The notes below the pieces were generated by a model. It had not been told where the DNA came from. It worked only from the letters and a program-made list of their open reading frames with translations, and searched no databases. The translations under genes and the position numbers were made by a program. DNA of 40,298 nt from Thermoplasmata archaeon (GTDB lineage Archaea > Thermoplasmatota > Thermoplasmata > Methanomassiliicoccales > Methanomethylophilaceae), in NCBI GenBank assembly GCA_015063225.1, contig SUSU01000011.1, positions 1 to 40,298 on the forward strand, written 5' to 3'. Below are positions 17,774 through 27,088 of the stretch, one piece after another. Numbering within the stretch: position 1 is the first letter of the stretch; each line of letters opens with the position of its first letter.

Positions 17774-18399
17774 AGGGAATCCCCCCTGGGGAGCACGTTC
17801 TGTATCTTCGACGCGATTTCGTCGAGCTTCTCCTGGGGGCAGGTCACCCCTCTCACGACACCAGTGACGATCTCCATGATCGTACCGCGGGTGGCGATGT
17901 CCTCGGGGGCGGGCATGACGTCGCGGGTCTTGATGCCGATGGCGGCGAAATCCTCGAAATCCACGGGACACTGGGTGATGACGATGGCCGGGAGGTCCAC
18001 GTTCCTGAGGATCAGCCTGGCCTTGTAGGTGATGTGGTTCCTGACGTTCCCCAGGTGGATGAGGACCACCTTGAACTGCCTGATCCTGTCCGCCTCGATG
18101 GGGTCGAGGCCGAACCGCGTACCGGTGGTGACGTCGGGAGCGTCCGCGGGGACGCCGGAACCCGCGTTGACGACGAGGACGGAGGTGTCTATCCCCTCCT
18201 CCCTCAGCGCGTAGGTGATCTCGCACACGGGTTTGGTGATGTGACGGCGGCCGGGGCCCATGGCCACGACGCAGACGTCCCTCCCGCTCTCGGAAATGGT
18301 GGCACGCTGTGCGAGTCCCCCGCCGACGCCCAGTCCCTGGGCGTCACGGCACTCGACGAAACTGAGATGCCTGCCGATTTGCTGCTTCAAGGGCCTCAC
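17770..18399 (-). CDS. mcrC: MCR operon protein C (McrC)
   Basis: The 209-residue protein has the full McrC pattern: [94 protein letters not shown] and [14 protein letters not shown]. McrC belongs to the MCR activation complex and contacts MCR. In most methanogens the gene lies within mcrBDCGA; here it sits about 7 kb from mcrB-D-G-A, directly after atwA. The start is GTG at 18399, sharing bases with the atwA stop (GTGA). Confidence 0.93.
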   Translation of the reverse strand: MRPLKQQIGRHLSFVECRDAQGLGVGGGLAQRATISESGRDVCVVAMGPGRRHITKPVCEITYALREEGIDTSVLVVNAGSGVPADAPDVTTGTRFGLDPIEADRIRQFKVVLIHLGNVRNHITYKARLILRNVDLPAIVITQCPVDFEDFAAIGIKTRDVMPAPEDIATRGTIMEIVTGVVRGVTCPQEKLDEIASKIQNVLPRGDSL

Positions 18400-20003
18400 T
18401 CCGACATGTCGTTCTCGTCCGTGCCTTCCAGATCGAACTGTTTGATGATGTCCTCGGGCTTGCCCTCGGCGACGACCTTCCCGTGCTCCATGAACACGGC
18501 GCGGTCGCAGCAGTTGCGGATGAAGTCCATGTCGTGGGAGACGACGATGAAGGTCTCCCCGAGCTGCTCGCGGGCACGGACGACGGATTTGGCAACGATT
18601 ACCTTGGTGATGGGGTCCATCGTACCGGTGGGCTCGTCCAGCAGGACGATCCTGGGCTCCTTGATGAGCGCCTGCGCGAAGGCGATGCGCTGGCATTCGC
18701 CGACAGAGAGGGAATCGGGGTACGACTCGAGGATGCGGTTCACGTTCTTCTTGTCGAAACCGACGCTCATCAGCACCTGGATGGCCTTCATCTTGGCGAG
18801 TTCCGCGGGCATGTTGATGCCGATGCAGGTGGAGAGGTTCTGCAGGACGGTGTCGAACGGATAGAGGGAGTACTCCTGGTGGAGGATGCCGATGTAGGGG
18901 GTGGCGCGGCCCTTGCCGTCGTAACCGGCCTTGGACATGTCCACCCAGTCGTCACCGATCCTGACCTCGACCTTCCCGCCGGTGGCGGTGGAGAGGCCGG
19001 CGATCATCCTCGAGGTTGTGGTCTTCCCGGCACCGGAGAACCCGATGATCGCGAAGATCTCCCTCTCCTTGACGTTGAAGGAGATGCCGTCCACGGCCTT
19101 GACGACACCGCGGGTGACGGAGAAGAAGTGCTTCTCGGCATCCTTCAGGCGGATGATGTCCTGCCCGGTGACGACGTCGTTGGAACGCTCGAAGGAATAG
19201 GCCTCCATGAACTTGGAGGTGACCTTCTTGGGCTCGCCCTCGGCGACGCAGGCCCCGTCCTCCATGAGGAAGGCGGTGTCGGCCATCTTGTCGATGGCCT
19301 CGGGCCAGTGGGAGGCGAAAACCATGCCGATGTTGTGGTCCTTGATGTACTGGCGGAGCTTGGTGTGGATGATCTCCGCGGTGTAGGGGTCGAGGGTACC
19401 GGTGGGTTCGTCGGCGAGGAAGATGATGGGGTCGTGCGCGAGCTGGCGGGCGAGAACGACCCTCTGCTTCTCACCGCCGGAGAGATCCCTAGCGATGTGC
19501 ATGGTGCGGTGCGTCATGTTGACGAAGGAAAGCAGTTCAATCGCAGTCTCGACACGCTTGGGGACGTTCTCGGGGATGGCCTCGAGGACGTTCTCGATGA
19601 CGGATTTGTCACCGAAGAGCGCGAAAGTCCTCTGGAGCATGATGGAGATGCGCCTGCCGATCTCCTCCCTGAGCGGGTCGTAGACCCCGAGGGACCAGAA
19701 ATCCACGGATTCCACATCGGTGTCGCCGCCGCAGCGTTTGCAGGGGGCCCCCTCGATGGGGATTCCGAGGTTCCCGCAGTTGGTGCACCTGCTGAAATGA
19801 TAGATGACGCGGCCGCTGTCGGGCGCATACTCGGGGTCTCCGCGTAGCATGTTAAGAAGCACGGATTTCCCGGAACCCGATTTTCCGACGAGTCCGAAGA
19901 TGTGTCCGGTGGTGAGGACAGCGCTGAACTCCTTGAGGGCCGGTTTTCCGTTGAACGATTTTGTCACCTTGTCGATGGTGATGAGGTCGACAGACTGCGT
20001 CAT
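18396..20003 (-). CDS. atwA: MCR activation component A2 (AtwA), twin ABC ATPase
   Basis: The 535-residue soluble protein has two ABC nucleotide-binding domains and no membrane segment. The first has Walker A GKSGSGKS (40-47), signature LSGGEKQ and Walker [11 protein letters not shown]. The second has [17 protein letters not shown] and IVLLDEPTG. Inserted in the first domain is a four-Cys motif, Cys73-x2-Cys76-x11-Cys88-x2-Cys91, likely a zinc knuckle. Component A2 supplies ATP-dependent energy for reductive activation of MCR. The ATG at 20001-20003 is 28 bases after a TATA box; a GTG seven codons upstream is too close to that box. It heads the activation operon. Confidence 0.92.
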   Translation of the reverse strand: MTQSVDLITIDKVTKSFNGKPALKEFSAVLTTGHIFGLVGKSGSGKSVLLNMLRGDPEYAPDSGRVIYHFSRCTNCGNLGIPIEGAPCKRCGGDTDVESVDFWSLGVYDPLREEIGRRISIMLQRTFALFGDKSVIENVLEAIPENVPKRVETAIELLSFVNMTHRTMHIARDLSGGEKQRVVLARQLAHDPIIFLADEPTGTLDPYTAEIIHTKLRQYIKDHNIGMVFASHWPEAIDKMADTAFLMEDGACVAEGEPKKVTSKFMEAYSFERSNDVVTGQDIIRLKDAEKHFFSVTRGVVKAVDGISFNVKEREIFAIIGFSGAGKTTTSRMIAGLSTATGGKVEVRIGDDWVDMSKAGYDGKGRATPYIGILHQEYSLYPFDTVLQNLSTCIGINMPAELAKMKAIQVLMSVGFDKKNVNRILESYPDSLSVGECQRIAFAQALIKEPRIVLLDEPTGTMDPITKVIVAKSVVRAREQLGETFIVVSHDMDFIRNCCDRAVFMEHGKVVAEGKPEDIIKQFDLEGTDENDMSE

Positions 20004-20025
20004 GAGTCCCCCAATCGCGCGCACG

Positions 20026-20036
20026 AATATAATATG
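20026..20036 (-). promoter_or_regulatory. TATA box of the MCR activation operon
   Basis: On the minus strand CATATTATATT is centred 28 bases before the atwA ATG. No other good TATA box appears before marker 7, so this promoter probably drives the whole run to the DUF123 gene. The transcript would be nearly leaderless. Confidence 0.6.
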
Positions 20037-20136
20037 GCGGTATGTTTACGCTTACCTAAATTTGTTGCACCCCTGCCCGCCCACGATTATTTAGGCATTT
20101 CCTGAGTATAATTGACAAAACCATGGTGTGTAAAGC

Positions 20137-20192
20137 GGTTGGATGCATGGTGGCGTTTGATAAATTTATATGGATGCATCATTTATCCAACC
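20137..20192 (+). promoter_or_regulatory. Promoter with palindromic operator candidates before the DUF2111 gene
   Basis: The TATA-like TAAATTTATA (20161-20170) is about 29 bases before the ATG at 20195. It is framed by a perfect 8-base inverted repeat, GGTTGGAT (20137-20144) and ATCCAACC (20185-20192). GGATGCAT occurs twice (20141-20148 and 20172-20179), the second within the palindrome GATGCATC (20173-20180). The layout suggests a repressor site, perhaps bound by the winged-helix protein that the gene encodes. Confidence 0.5.
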
Positions 20193-20194
20193 CT

Positions 20195-21157
20195 ATGTCG
20201 GTCTCGGACCTCCGCCCGCGTTTGGGAGGACCCATTCCCAAATTCAAGGAATATCACATCTGGAAGGCCATCTGGTGCCTCAGCAGGGAATCCCCGCTAG
20301 GCCGCAAAAGCCTCTCAAACAGATTGAACATAGGCGAGGGGAGCACCAGGACCATACTGACGATCCTCCAGGACGCCGGCATCGTTATCATCCGCAAGAA
20401 CGGGATATCACTCAGTCCGGATGGGAAGATCACCTGGAGCGAGGTCATGATGGACGTCCAGCCCATGGAGGACGACAACCTGACCATCGGCGAGTACAAC
20501 TGCGCCGTCCGCGTCCCCCGCGCGGGAGTCCGCGTCAACATGGGCTGCGAGGAGAGGGATGCCGCCATCAAGGCGGGCGCCACCGGGGCGACCACCCTGC
20601 TATACAACAACGGGATGCTCATCTTCCCCGGGAACGAATACCCGGTCAATCCCAAATCCCAGCGCACCATCCAGAACCTCTTCGAACTCCACAACGACGA
20701 TGCCATCATCATCGGCACCGCCAGCACCCCCGAGCTGGCCGAGGAGGGCGCGGTCACCGCCGCGCTCGAGCTCATCGGCGGCCTCAGGCTCAGCCACGAC
20801 AAACCCGAAACCATGGCCTCCATGAACATCAACGAGCTCATCGCGTTCGCGTTCATGGTCCACGACCTGGTCGGAGGACTTCCGACCTGCGCCAAACCCC
20901 GCGACAGCCTCGGCGTCCGCATCGAGAACGGCAGGGTGGTGGACAACGCATACACCGGCGCCGTGATGGAGGAGGTCCTGGAGGTCGGCACCACCATACG
21001 CAGGATTGCCGTATCCGGCCCGTACAAGGGAATCAGGGTGATCGTGTCCCCGGTCGAGATCGACGGCAAGGTCGTCGCATCCATCGGAGTCGTGGACGTA
21101 CGCACCATGGCCGGCATTAACAATCCAATCCGTCTGCAGGAAGACGATGATTACTGA
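20195..21157 (+). CDS. Winged-helix (DUF4443-like) and DUF2111 fusion protein, candidate methanogen regulator
   Basis: The 320-residue protein opens with a winged-helix domain (about residues 10-85; YHIWKAIWCLSRESPLGRKS, then EGSTRTILTILQDAGIV as recognition helix). A middle domain contains NCAVRVPRAG and GTASTPELAEEGAV. The end (about 200-320) matches DUF2111 of methanogens: LPTCAKPRDSLGVRIENGRV, YTGAVMEEVLEVG, AVSGPYKGIRVIVSPV, IGVVDVRTMAGINN. DUF2111 may sense a ligand. The frame is open to 20123, but the TATA box at 20161-20170 makes the ATG at 20195 the likely leaderless start. The gene is divergent from the MCR activation operon, 190 bases away, so it may control that operon and itself; this is inference. 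Confidence 0.72.
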   Translation: MSVSDLRPRLGGPIPKFKEYHIWKAIWCLSRESPLGRKSLSNRLNIGEGSTRTILTILQDAGIVIIRKNGISLSPDGKITWSEVMMDVQPMEDDNLTIGEYNCAVRVPRAGVRVNMGCEERDAAIKAGATGATTLLYNNGMLIFPGNEYPVNPKSQRTIQNLFELHNDDAIIIGTASTPELAEEGAVTAALELIGGLRLSHDKPETMASMNINELIAFAFMVHDLVGGLPTCAKPRDSLGVRIENGRVVDNAYTGAVMEEVLEVGTTIRRIAVSGPYKGIRVIVSPVEIDGKVVASIGVVDVRTMAGINNPIRLQEDDDY

Positions 21158-21167
21158 AGGTGATAAA

Positions 21168-21803
21168 GTGACAGCACCGAATGAGAATATCGGCGGAGAA
21201 GGACCAGCGAAACCCCTCGAGATAGTCAGGGGGCTCCGCGGAGTCATACACGCATTCTACCTGGACGAGGATACCCTCAAACAGATGAAAGAGGAGGAGG
21301 ACAAAGTCAGGGCCATCGGCGGCAACATCGCCGTGGACAACCAGGGCTTCATCCAAGCGCTCGAGCACGAACACATCATCGCTATCATCAAGGACCCGCG
21401 TTTCCGCCCCCCGCCGGAACCCACCGTCGAGCTGCATTCCAACGACGGCAAGATCCTCGGCGTCGAAGTCTTCCCCTTCAGCGCGGACCAGTACATGTCC
21501 CGTCAGGACGTCATCTGGCTCTCTGACGGATTCGTCCTCTTCCCCGACGTTGTGGGGAAAGGTGGCGAGAGGTTCGTGATGCCCCCCGTCAGCTTCCCGG
21601 AACTCAATCCCACCAACGGATGTAAGGACGTCATATCGTGCAGTCCCGCCCCCACCTGCGACCTCCTGATGAGGACCAAGATGGGATTCGCGGACGATTC
21701 GAAACTCGCATCCGTCCTCATCGCATTCAACGAATGCCCCGAGGACCCGGACTGGAAGCCCACCCCGCTGAAACCGGGTGAGCACCCCGGCCGCTCCTGT
21801 TAA
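21168..21803 (+). CDS. Conserved protein of unknown function with a Cys cluster
   Basis: I do not recognise this protein of about 211 residues. It is soluble, with alternating strands and helices. It contains a cluster of three cysteines, NGCKDVISCSPAPTCDLLMR (about residues 158-177), and a fourth in FNECPEDPDW, that could hold a metal or iron-sulfur cluster. A GVIHAFYLDEDTLKQMKEEE region is amphipathic helix. AAGGTGAT immediately upstream makes GTG at 21168 the likely start; ATG at 21147 would overlap the DUF2111 gene by 11 bases. Tight linkage to that gene indicates co-transcription. Stop is TAA. Confidence 0.6.
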   Translation: MTAPNENIGGEGPAKPLEIVRGLRGVIHAFYLDEDTLKQMKEEEDKVRAIGGNIAVDNQGFIQALEHEHIIAIIKDPRFRPPPEPTVELHSNDGKILGVEVFPFSADQYMSRQDVIWLSDGFVLFPDVVGKGGERFVMPPVSFPELNPTNGCKDVISCSPAPTCDLLMRTKMGFADDSKLASVLIAFNECPEDPDWKPTPLKPGEHPGRSC

Positions 21804-21833
21804 ACGTAAATACAACCACTTTTTCGCCCGGGT

Positions 21834-22502
21834 GTGGCTTTATCGGACTACACCCGGGCGCAACTCATCAAACGCTGTATCTTCATGGTGATCGGCGTTT
21901 TCATAATGGGGCTCGGCATCGCCATTTCGAAGCTGGCTCTTCTCGGAACGACGCCGATATCCACCATCCCCGCGGTTCTCAGTTTTGCCACTGACCTGAC
22001 CATCGGCACATGGACGATTATCTTCAACGTCCTGATCATCGCCATCGAGATAGCCATACTCGGGCGCAGGTCCACCGATTACACCACGTTCCTGCAGATG
22101 GTCATTGCCATCATCCTGGGAGTATTCACGGACATCGGGGTCGAGATCTTCAAGGAGATAGTCACCCCGAACGATTACATCATGCAATGGGTGTGGTGCA
22201 TCATCGCCTGTATCGTTCTCAGTTTCGGTGTCAACATGGAGATCCGTTCGAGGGTTCTTGTCGCACCCGGCGACGGCCTCGTCATGGCCCTCGTCCTGAA
22301 GAGACCGGACATCCCGTTCTCCCGCCTGAAGATCTTCTTCGATTCCACCAACGTCATCATCGCGGCAATCCTTTCGCTCATCCTCATGGGCGGCTTCCAC
22401 GGCGTACGCGAGGGGACCATCTTCGCCGCCGTAGCCGTGGGATTCATGGTGGGACAATGGGCGAGAATGATCGGTCCGGCATTCGACAGGATCATGTCCT
22501 GA
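21834..22502 (+). CDS. YczE/YitT-like (DUF6198-type) integral membrane protein
   Basis: The 222-residue protein has about six hydrophobic segments. It has the pattern ISKLALLGTTPISTIPAVLS followed by a long loop and VAPGDGLVMAL, as in YczE/YitT-type membrane proteins with a pseudo-repeat. Function and substrate are unknown. The start is GTG at 21834; the AT-rich CGTAAATAC lies 26 bases before it, so a leaderless transcript is possible. It converges on the end of the mcr operon. Confidence 0.7.
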   Translation: MALSDYTRAQLIKRCIFMVIGVFIMGLGIAISKLALLGTTPISTIPAVLSFATDLTIGTWTIIFNVLIIAIEIAILGRRSTDYTTFLQMVIAIILGVFTDIGVEIFKEIVTPNDYIMQWVWCIIACIVLSFGVNMEIRSRVLVAPGDGLVMALVLKRPDIPFSRLKIFFDSTNVIIAAILSLILMGGFHGVREGTIFAAVAVGFMVGQWARMIGPAFDRIMS

Positions 22503-22518
22503 CCGACGAGCCAGAATC

Positions 22519-22549
22519 AAAAAAAAAGTCCCGCCCCCGAAGGGACGGG
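22519..22549 (-). terminator. Terminator of the mcr operon
   Basis: On the minus strand an 8-pair stem (CCCGTCCC with GGGGCGGG, one G-U pair; plus 530-537 with 542-549) closes a TTCG tetraloop. AC and nine T follow (plus 519-527). It lies between the DUF2098 gene and the convergent membrane-protein gene and has the form of a strong terminator. Confidence 0.8.
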
Positions 22550-22576
22550 TAAAGGGTTTGATGGACAGGGAGACCG

Positions 22577-22855
22577 TCATCCGCCGCCGGACGGCATCAT
22601 CTCGGATATGTCGACCTCTTCCTCCATACGATTGAGGTCTCTCACAGTGGCAGTGCCCTTGAAGGCCTTACCCTGTTGCTCCTTGAAGGATGTCGTCTTG
22701 TATTCCGACGAATCTGCCGGGACGAGCAGGGACTCCTTGTAGTAGAGGTTGGTCTTGTCCAGTTTTACCCAGACGATCCCGTCCTCCGACTTGATGTCCG
22801 TAACCTTCCCGACCGTGGAGGTCGGCGGATATTTGACGATATCTCCCTTGTCCAT
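22577..22855 (-). CDS. DUF2098 methanogen-specific small protein
   Basis: The 92-residue protein has KGDIVKYPPTSTVGKVTDIK, VWVKLDKTNLYYKESLLVP and an acidic C-terminal tail, matching the small DUF2098 family of methanogens, a short SH3-like beta barrel. It begins eight bases after the mcrA stop, with the mcr terminator behind it, so it is the last gene of the mcr operon. Its role is unknown; the position suggests a link to MCR assembly or stability. Confidence 0.78.
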   Translation of the reverse strand: MDKGDIVKYPPTSTVGKVTDIKSEDGIVWVKLDKTNLYYKESLLVPADSSEYKTTSFKEQQGKAFKGTATVRDLNRMEEEVDISEMMPSGGG

Positions 22856-22863
22856 TTCCGCAA

Positions 22864-24528
22864 TCAGCTCTTGCTCTTGATGACCGCGCTGCGCTCACCG
22901 GCGGGCTCGAACTCGCGGAGACCTCCGCGGCCGATTTCCTTGGTGACGTTGGCGAAGTCGAAGATGAGGCTCTTATCGGAGAAGGCAACCTTGACGAAGG
23001 GGTTAGCAACGAAGGCGTCTCCGCGAGCAACGTGGGCGGCCTGGGGGATACCGGCGTATCCGGACAGGTGACCGACGTTCATGGCGTAGTTGGGGTAGTT
23101 GGGACCGCGGAGCTCAGCAGGCAGACCCTCATCGGACCTGTAAGCGTAGGAGTTGGCGGAACCGCACTGGTCCTGCAGGTCGAATCCGTAGAATCCGAGC
23201 CTTCCGGTCCTCTCCTTGTGCTGGAGCATGGACTGGTACCAGAGGTTGAGACCGTTGTCAGCGACACCGGTGGCCATAGCGCCGGCGATACCGGTGGTGG
23301 CAGCGGTGACGGTGGCACGCTGGGATCCACCGAAGTGGGTCTCCATGACGGCGGGGTAGCGCTCGTACATCTCGAGAGCGTAGGAAGAAATCTCGTCTCC
23401 GAGTTTCAGCTGCTTCTTGTAGTCGTCGGGCTTGATGCCGCAGAATCCACCGTAGCGGTCCTTGATGACGTCCACAGCGTGGTAGACGTAGTCCTCAAGG
23501 ATGTTGTCGGTGTAGGCAGCGGTAGCGTACTGGGTGAATCCGACACCACCGGACATGTATCCACCGAGGTAGATCTGGTCGTAGATGATAGCACCGAGGG
23601 CGACAGTCTCGAGGGCGGCCCTGGCGGGGTCGTCAGGGTAGACGCGGTAGGACTGGACCATATCGTCGAGGTATCCGAAGGTGATTCCTCCGGGCTCGTT
23701 GGGACCACGGGCACGGCGGGCGGGCATCATGGTACCCATGTTGATGGACAGGTGCTTGGCGGAGTAGGCGAAGTCAGCGATGGCGGCCTCTCCGGCGGCG
23801 AGCTTGTAGGAGCTGATGAAGGCCATGGAGATCTGCATGGCGGCGTGCCTGGAAGCGGTAGCACCGTCCATGACACGGCCGACCATGGTAGGCACGCGAA
23901 CGGCCTGCATGAGGGTCTTGCCCATAGCTTTCTTCAGCTTGGCAGCCTGGTCCTTGGGGAAGTTCTTGTTGACGTCAATCAGGAAGCGGGGGTCGATCTC
24001 GTCAGCGAGGTCGTCGTCACCGGTCATGACTTTGACGTAGGAGTCGTAGACGAGGGCAGGGTTGCACTCGGCCATGTGCTCCTGAACGACAGCTCCACCG
24101 GGCATGGTGTGGTTGACGGTCTCGAGGTACGCGTTGATGGTCTCAGGGGTAACCTCTTTACCGAGCCTGCGCTCGATGGTCTGGTGGGGGGAGTCGAGTC
24201 CGACGAGGACTGTCCTCCTGATGTCGTCCCAAGCCTGCTGGATGGCAGGGTTGTTGATGCAGTGAAGGTCATCGGGCTCCACGAAGATGTCCGTGTGGGA
24301 CAGCTGGTAAGGCATCCAGGACCTCTGACCGAGCGGGACACCGATGTCCTCGTTCATCATGGGGAAGCCGCGCTTCTTAGCAATCTCGCTGGCTTTCTTC
24401 TGGAATTCGACCTTGCTCTTGGACTGTTTCCATCCGCCGTAGCAGTAGTACTTGGTCTCAATAGCGGTGGGGTCCTCTTTGAATTTCTTCTTGCATGCTT
24501 CAAGGAAAAGCTTCTCTTTCTCAGCCAT
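22864..24528 (-). CDS. mcrA: Methyl-coenzyme M reductase alpha subunit
   Basis: The 554-residue subunit forms most of the active site, where methyl-CoM and coenzyme B give methane and the heterodisulfide at nickel cofactor F430. Visible sites: the axial nickel ligand Gln149 in GGAVVQEHM; Tyr334 in [14 protein letters not shown]; His259 in AKH and Arg272 in [13 protein letters not shown] (methylation sites); Gln403 in FGGSQR; Gly448 (thioglycine site), Asp453 and Cys455 in [16 protein letters not shown]. The residue after the thioglycine is Phe449, where I expect Tyr. The start is ATG at 24528, with GGTGA six bases upstream; a GTG two codons earlier overlaps the mcrG stop. Confidence 0.98.
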   Translation of the reverse strand: MAEKEKLFLEACKKKFKEDPTAIETKYYCYGGWKQSKSKVEFQKKASEIAKKRGFPMMNEDIGVPLGQRSWMPYQLSHTDIFVEPDDLHCINNPAIQQAWDDIRRTVLVGLDSPHQTIERRLGKEVTPETINAYLETVNHTMPGGAVVQEHMAECNPALVYDSYVKVMTGDDDLADEIDPRFLIDVNKNFPKDQAAKLKKAMGKTLMQAVRVPTMVGRVMDGATASRHAAMQISMAFISSYKLAAGEAAIADFAYSAKHLSINMGTMMPARRARGPNEPGGITFGYLDDMVQSYRVYPDDPARAALETVALGAIIYDQIYLGGYMSGGVGFTQYATAAYTDNILEDYVYHAVDVIKDRYGGFCGIKPDDYKKQLKLGDEISSYALEMYERYPAVMETHFGGSQRATVTAATTGIAGAMATGVADNGLNLWYQSMLQHKERTGRLGFYGFDLQDQCGSANSYAYRSDEGLPAELRGPNYPNYAMNVGHLSGYAGIPQAAHVARGDAFVANPFVKVAFSDKSLIFDFANVTKEIGRGGLREFEPAGERSAVIKSKS

Positions 24529-24530
24529 TT

Positions 24531-25310
24531 TCACTCACCCTTGACATCGAAAGGCCTGTATCCGCCGAGGGTTCTGAGCCAGTGGATCCTGATGTAGAAG
24601 TCAGTAACCTCTTTGTCGTCCCTCATGTCCACGCCGTCGGCGCGGAAGATGGTGGTGCGGCCCCTGAGTTTCTTCTGGGAGTCGGGCTTTCCAACGTACA
24701 CCTTGGTGTCGATGGGGATAGCGACCTGGTCCTTAACGTAGACGACCTCTTTCTTCTTGTCGTCCCACAGGTACCTCTGCCAGCCGTCGAACATGAGTCC
24801 GTGCTCGTCAAGCCTGCAGGCGTGACCGTGAACGGTTGCTCCACGGATACCGGTCAGAGCGGGGTCGAAGGTCTCGTTCTCGATAAGGTCCTTGGCGATC
24901 CTCTCGAGGTCACGCTCGCGGACCTCGATGATCTGCCTACCGGAAAGGGTACCGGTGTCGATTCCGCGGTAGCGGGACATGTACATCCAGGCCCTCTGGT
25001 AGGGGGAGATGGGGGCGAAGTACACGGAGTCAGTGAACTGGATGTACCTGACACGGTCTCCGGTCTTGGCACCCTCGATGGGTTCAACAATCTTCCTGAT
25101 GGGGCAGTCGACCTTAGCGTCCACCTCTGCAATCGGGGGGTGGATGGACTTGTAAGCCTCTCCGGGGGCCCTGTGGCCCATCAGCCTAACAACATCGTCA
25201 GCGGAAACGCTGCGGAGTTTCTTCAGTTTGACCTTGGGGTCCATGTAGCGGCGCCTGTTGGCGGCGGGAACGGATTTCCCGGGGTAGAACTGTCTCTCAT
25301 ATTTGGCCAT
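24531..25310 (-). CDS. mcrG: Methyl-coenzyme M reductase gamma subunit
   Basis: The 259-residue subunit starts [20 protein letters not shown], as in other McrG proteins. It includes [40 protein letters not shown] and [15 protein letters not shown], parts of the methyl-CoM-binding face. The start ATG (25308-25310) has AGGAGTG eight bases upstream; the frame runs on to 25400 only as overlap with mcrD. Its stop overlaps the region that starts mcrA. The cell contains two alpha-beta-gamma sets per MCR enzyme. Confidence 0.97.
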   Translation of the reverse strand: MAKYERQFYPGKSVPAANRRRYMDPKVKLKKLRSVSADDVVRLMGHRAPGEAYKSIHPPIAEVDAKVDCPIRKIVEPIEGAKTGDRVRYIQFTDSVYFAPISPYQRAWMYMSRYRGIDTGTLSGRQIIEVRERDLERIAKDLIENETFDPALTGIRGATVHGHACRLDEHGLMFDGWQRYLWDDKKKEVVYVKDQVAIPIDTKVYVGKPDSQKKLRGRTTIFRADGVDMRDDKEVTDFYIRIHWLRTLGGYRPFDVKGE

Positions 25311-25311
25311 A

Positions 25312-25737
25312 TTAAGCACTCCTATAATCGTTGAGGGATGGTTTGTATTTCGAATACCTTCCGATGTCGAGGGAGAAACCGTCGGGGATCGTGCTCTCAC
25401 AAGCCGAGCGGATCTCTTTCACGGTGGCCTCGAGCATATCCGTGTCATCCACTTCCAACTCGATGTAGAACGCGCCTACGAGACAGCGCAGTTCGACCTC
25501 ACGACCGGCGACATTGATCACCTGACGCTCGGTGTGGTTGTTGGGGAGTCCCTTTCCGGGACCGCTTCCGATGACTGCAGGGAGAGATTCCCCGGTCATG
25601 TTGACCTGTCTGATATGCTGGATCGGGTCGATGGCGTTGAGTACCGCCTCCGTGGTCTTTGCGCTCAAGAGCCTGTTGGTCATGATGCGCACCTCGGGGA
25701 GGGGGACGTTCGCGTAATCGACCGGTGGTTTCGGCAT
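25312..25737 (-). CDS. mcrD: MCR operon protein D
   Basis: The 141-residue protein matches Mcr[42 protein letters not shown] and an [18 protein letters not shown] ferredoxin-like region. McrD is not part of mature MCR but associates with it and probably helps assembly or F430 delivery. It begins 20 bases after mcrB and ends one base before mcrG. Stop is TAA. Confidence 0.95.
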   Translation of the reverse strand: MPKPPVDYANVPLPEVRIMTNRLLSAKTTEAVLNAIDPIQHIRQVNMTGESLPAVIGSGPGKGLPNNHTERQVINVAGREVELRCLVGAFYIELEVDDTDMLEATVKEIRSACESTIPDGFSLDIGRYSKYKPSLNDYRSA

Positions 25738-25756
25738 TTACAAACCTCTTTCATCC

Positions 25757-27088
25757 TCAGAGCTTGTTCTTAATCTTCTTGGCTTCGGCACCCACGATCT
25801 GCATCGGGGTGTTGAACTCAGGCATACCGCCGAAGACGACCTCGAAAATCTTGGAGGTGGCCTCAGGGGAGAAGGTCTGGGTTCCGCCATCAAGGCAGTT
25901 ACCAGCGGTAACGGCGGGGATAAGGGTTCCCTTGGCGTGCTTGGTAACGACGTGGTTTCCGTGGAACAGTCCAGGTCCTCCACCACCGTAGATGGAGTGG
26001 GAGAAGAAGGACATACCGACACCGACACCTTCCGCACGTCCGTAGTCGACACCAGGCAGACCGGACTCGTGCTCGAGCAGATCGTTGTAGTAGAGGACGG
26101 TCGAGGGGACACCCTGAGCGGCACGGGCAGCACCGACGTTGACCATGACTGCGGCGACCTCGCCGGCAGCGGCGTAGGCGTTCCACAGGGGGAGGTCATC
26201 GGTGGTGTAGACCTTGTATCCGGAGTCGAGGGTCTCTTTCACCCTGATGACGCCGTCAGCGATGGCGCGCTCCATCAGGGAAGCGATAACGGTTCCGACG
26301 GTTCCGGTCTTTCCGTTCTTCTTGACGAGGGAGTACACGAGGTTGTTGGCGTTCAGGCCCTGGTAGGCGAGGGACAGCAGGTGCTGGCGCTCGAAGGGAC
26401 CGATGGCGTCTCCCATCTCGTAGGCAGCGCAGGTCTCGAAGATGGAGGAGAGGGCGGTACCCTGCATGGCGTTCCTCTTGACAAGGGCGACCACGTGGTT
26501 GGACATGATGTTCCTGAGGGCGAAACCAGCTCCCTCGTTGTTCTGGGGAACCTCGAGGATGGATTTGATGTTGGACCCGGTGAAGGTCATGGTCTGGGGG
26601 TAGCGTCCCCAAACGGCGGCCTTAACCATGTTGGCCTTGTACATGGGGATCTTGTAGCGGTCGATGATGGCCTCAGTGACGGCGGCAGCAACGACGGTGA
26701 ATCCGGTGGTGTACTCCACACCAGCGCGGGCGCGGGCCTCGGGGATGATGACGACGATGTTGGATCCGTCTCCCTTGACCTCGACGACGGTGTCGTCTCC
26801 GTCAACGACCTGAACCATCGATTTGATGTCAGCGGCGAGCTTGGCGGCGTCCTTGACGAGAGGAACATCGATCTCCTTACCGGCGATCCAGTTGTTTCCT
26901 CCGACTGCACCGGTCTTGAGGGCTTTCTCAATTCCGGCAAGGCCGATAGCAATCGTCCTCTCGGTGAGAGAGGCGATTTTCTGAATAGCCTTGTTGCGCA
27001 ACGGACTGATGGCTTCCAGCGGCACATCTTTAGCGATGCGCTTGCCGTTGTCATCGTACAGGTCTATTACGTCCTTGTATTTCGGCAT
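25757..27088 (-). CDS. mcrB: Methyl-coenzyme M reductase beta subunit
   Basis: The 443-residue subunit has the active-site segment [20 protein letters not shown], with His364 and Tyr367 at the same numbers as in the well-studied Methanothermobacter enzyme. Tyr367 lies at the substrate channel and His364 contacts coenzyme [15 protein letters not shown] and [19 protein letters not shown] are also family features. It is first in the operon mcrB-D-G-A-DUF2098. The start ATG has AGGAGGT five bases upstream (27094-27100), one of the best ribosome sites in the window, as expected for a very abundant protein. Confidence 0.98.
   Translation of the reverse strand: MPKYKDVIDLYDDNGKRIAKDVPLEAISPLRNKAIQKIASLTERTIAIGLAGIEKALKTGAVGGNNWIAGKEIDVPLVKDAAKLAADIKSMVQVVDGDDTVVEVKGDGSNIVVIIPEARARAGVEYTTGFTVVAAAVTEAIIDRYKIPMYKANMVKAAVWGRYPQTMTFTGSNIKSILEVPQNNEGAGFALRNIMSNHVVALVKRNAMQGTALSSIFETCAAYEMGDAIGPFERQHLLSLAYQGLNANNLVYSLVKKNGKTGTVGTVIASLMERAIADGVIRVKETLDSGYKVYTTDDLPLWNAYAAAGEVAAVMVNVGAARAAQGVPSTVLYYNDLLEHESGLPGVDYGRAEGVGVGMSFFSHSIYGGGGPGLFHGNHVVTKHAKGTLIPAVTAGNCLDGGTQTFSPEATSKIFEVVFGGMPEFNTPMQIVGAEAKKIKNKL

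Noticed and set aside
16256..18226. 656-codon version of marker 3
   Set aside because: The extra N-terminal part is arginine-rich antisense-type sequence within mcrC; the [10 protein letters not shown] start at 17773 matches the family.
23032..24597. Open frame of 521 codons on plus opposite mcrA
   Set aside because: Low-complexity shadow of a well-conserved gene with strong codon bias.
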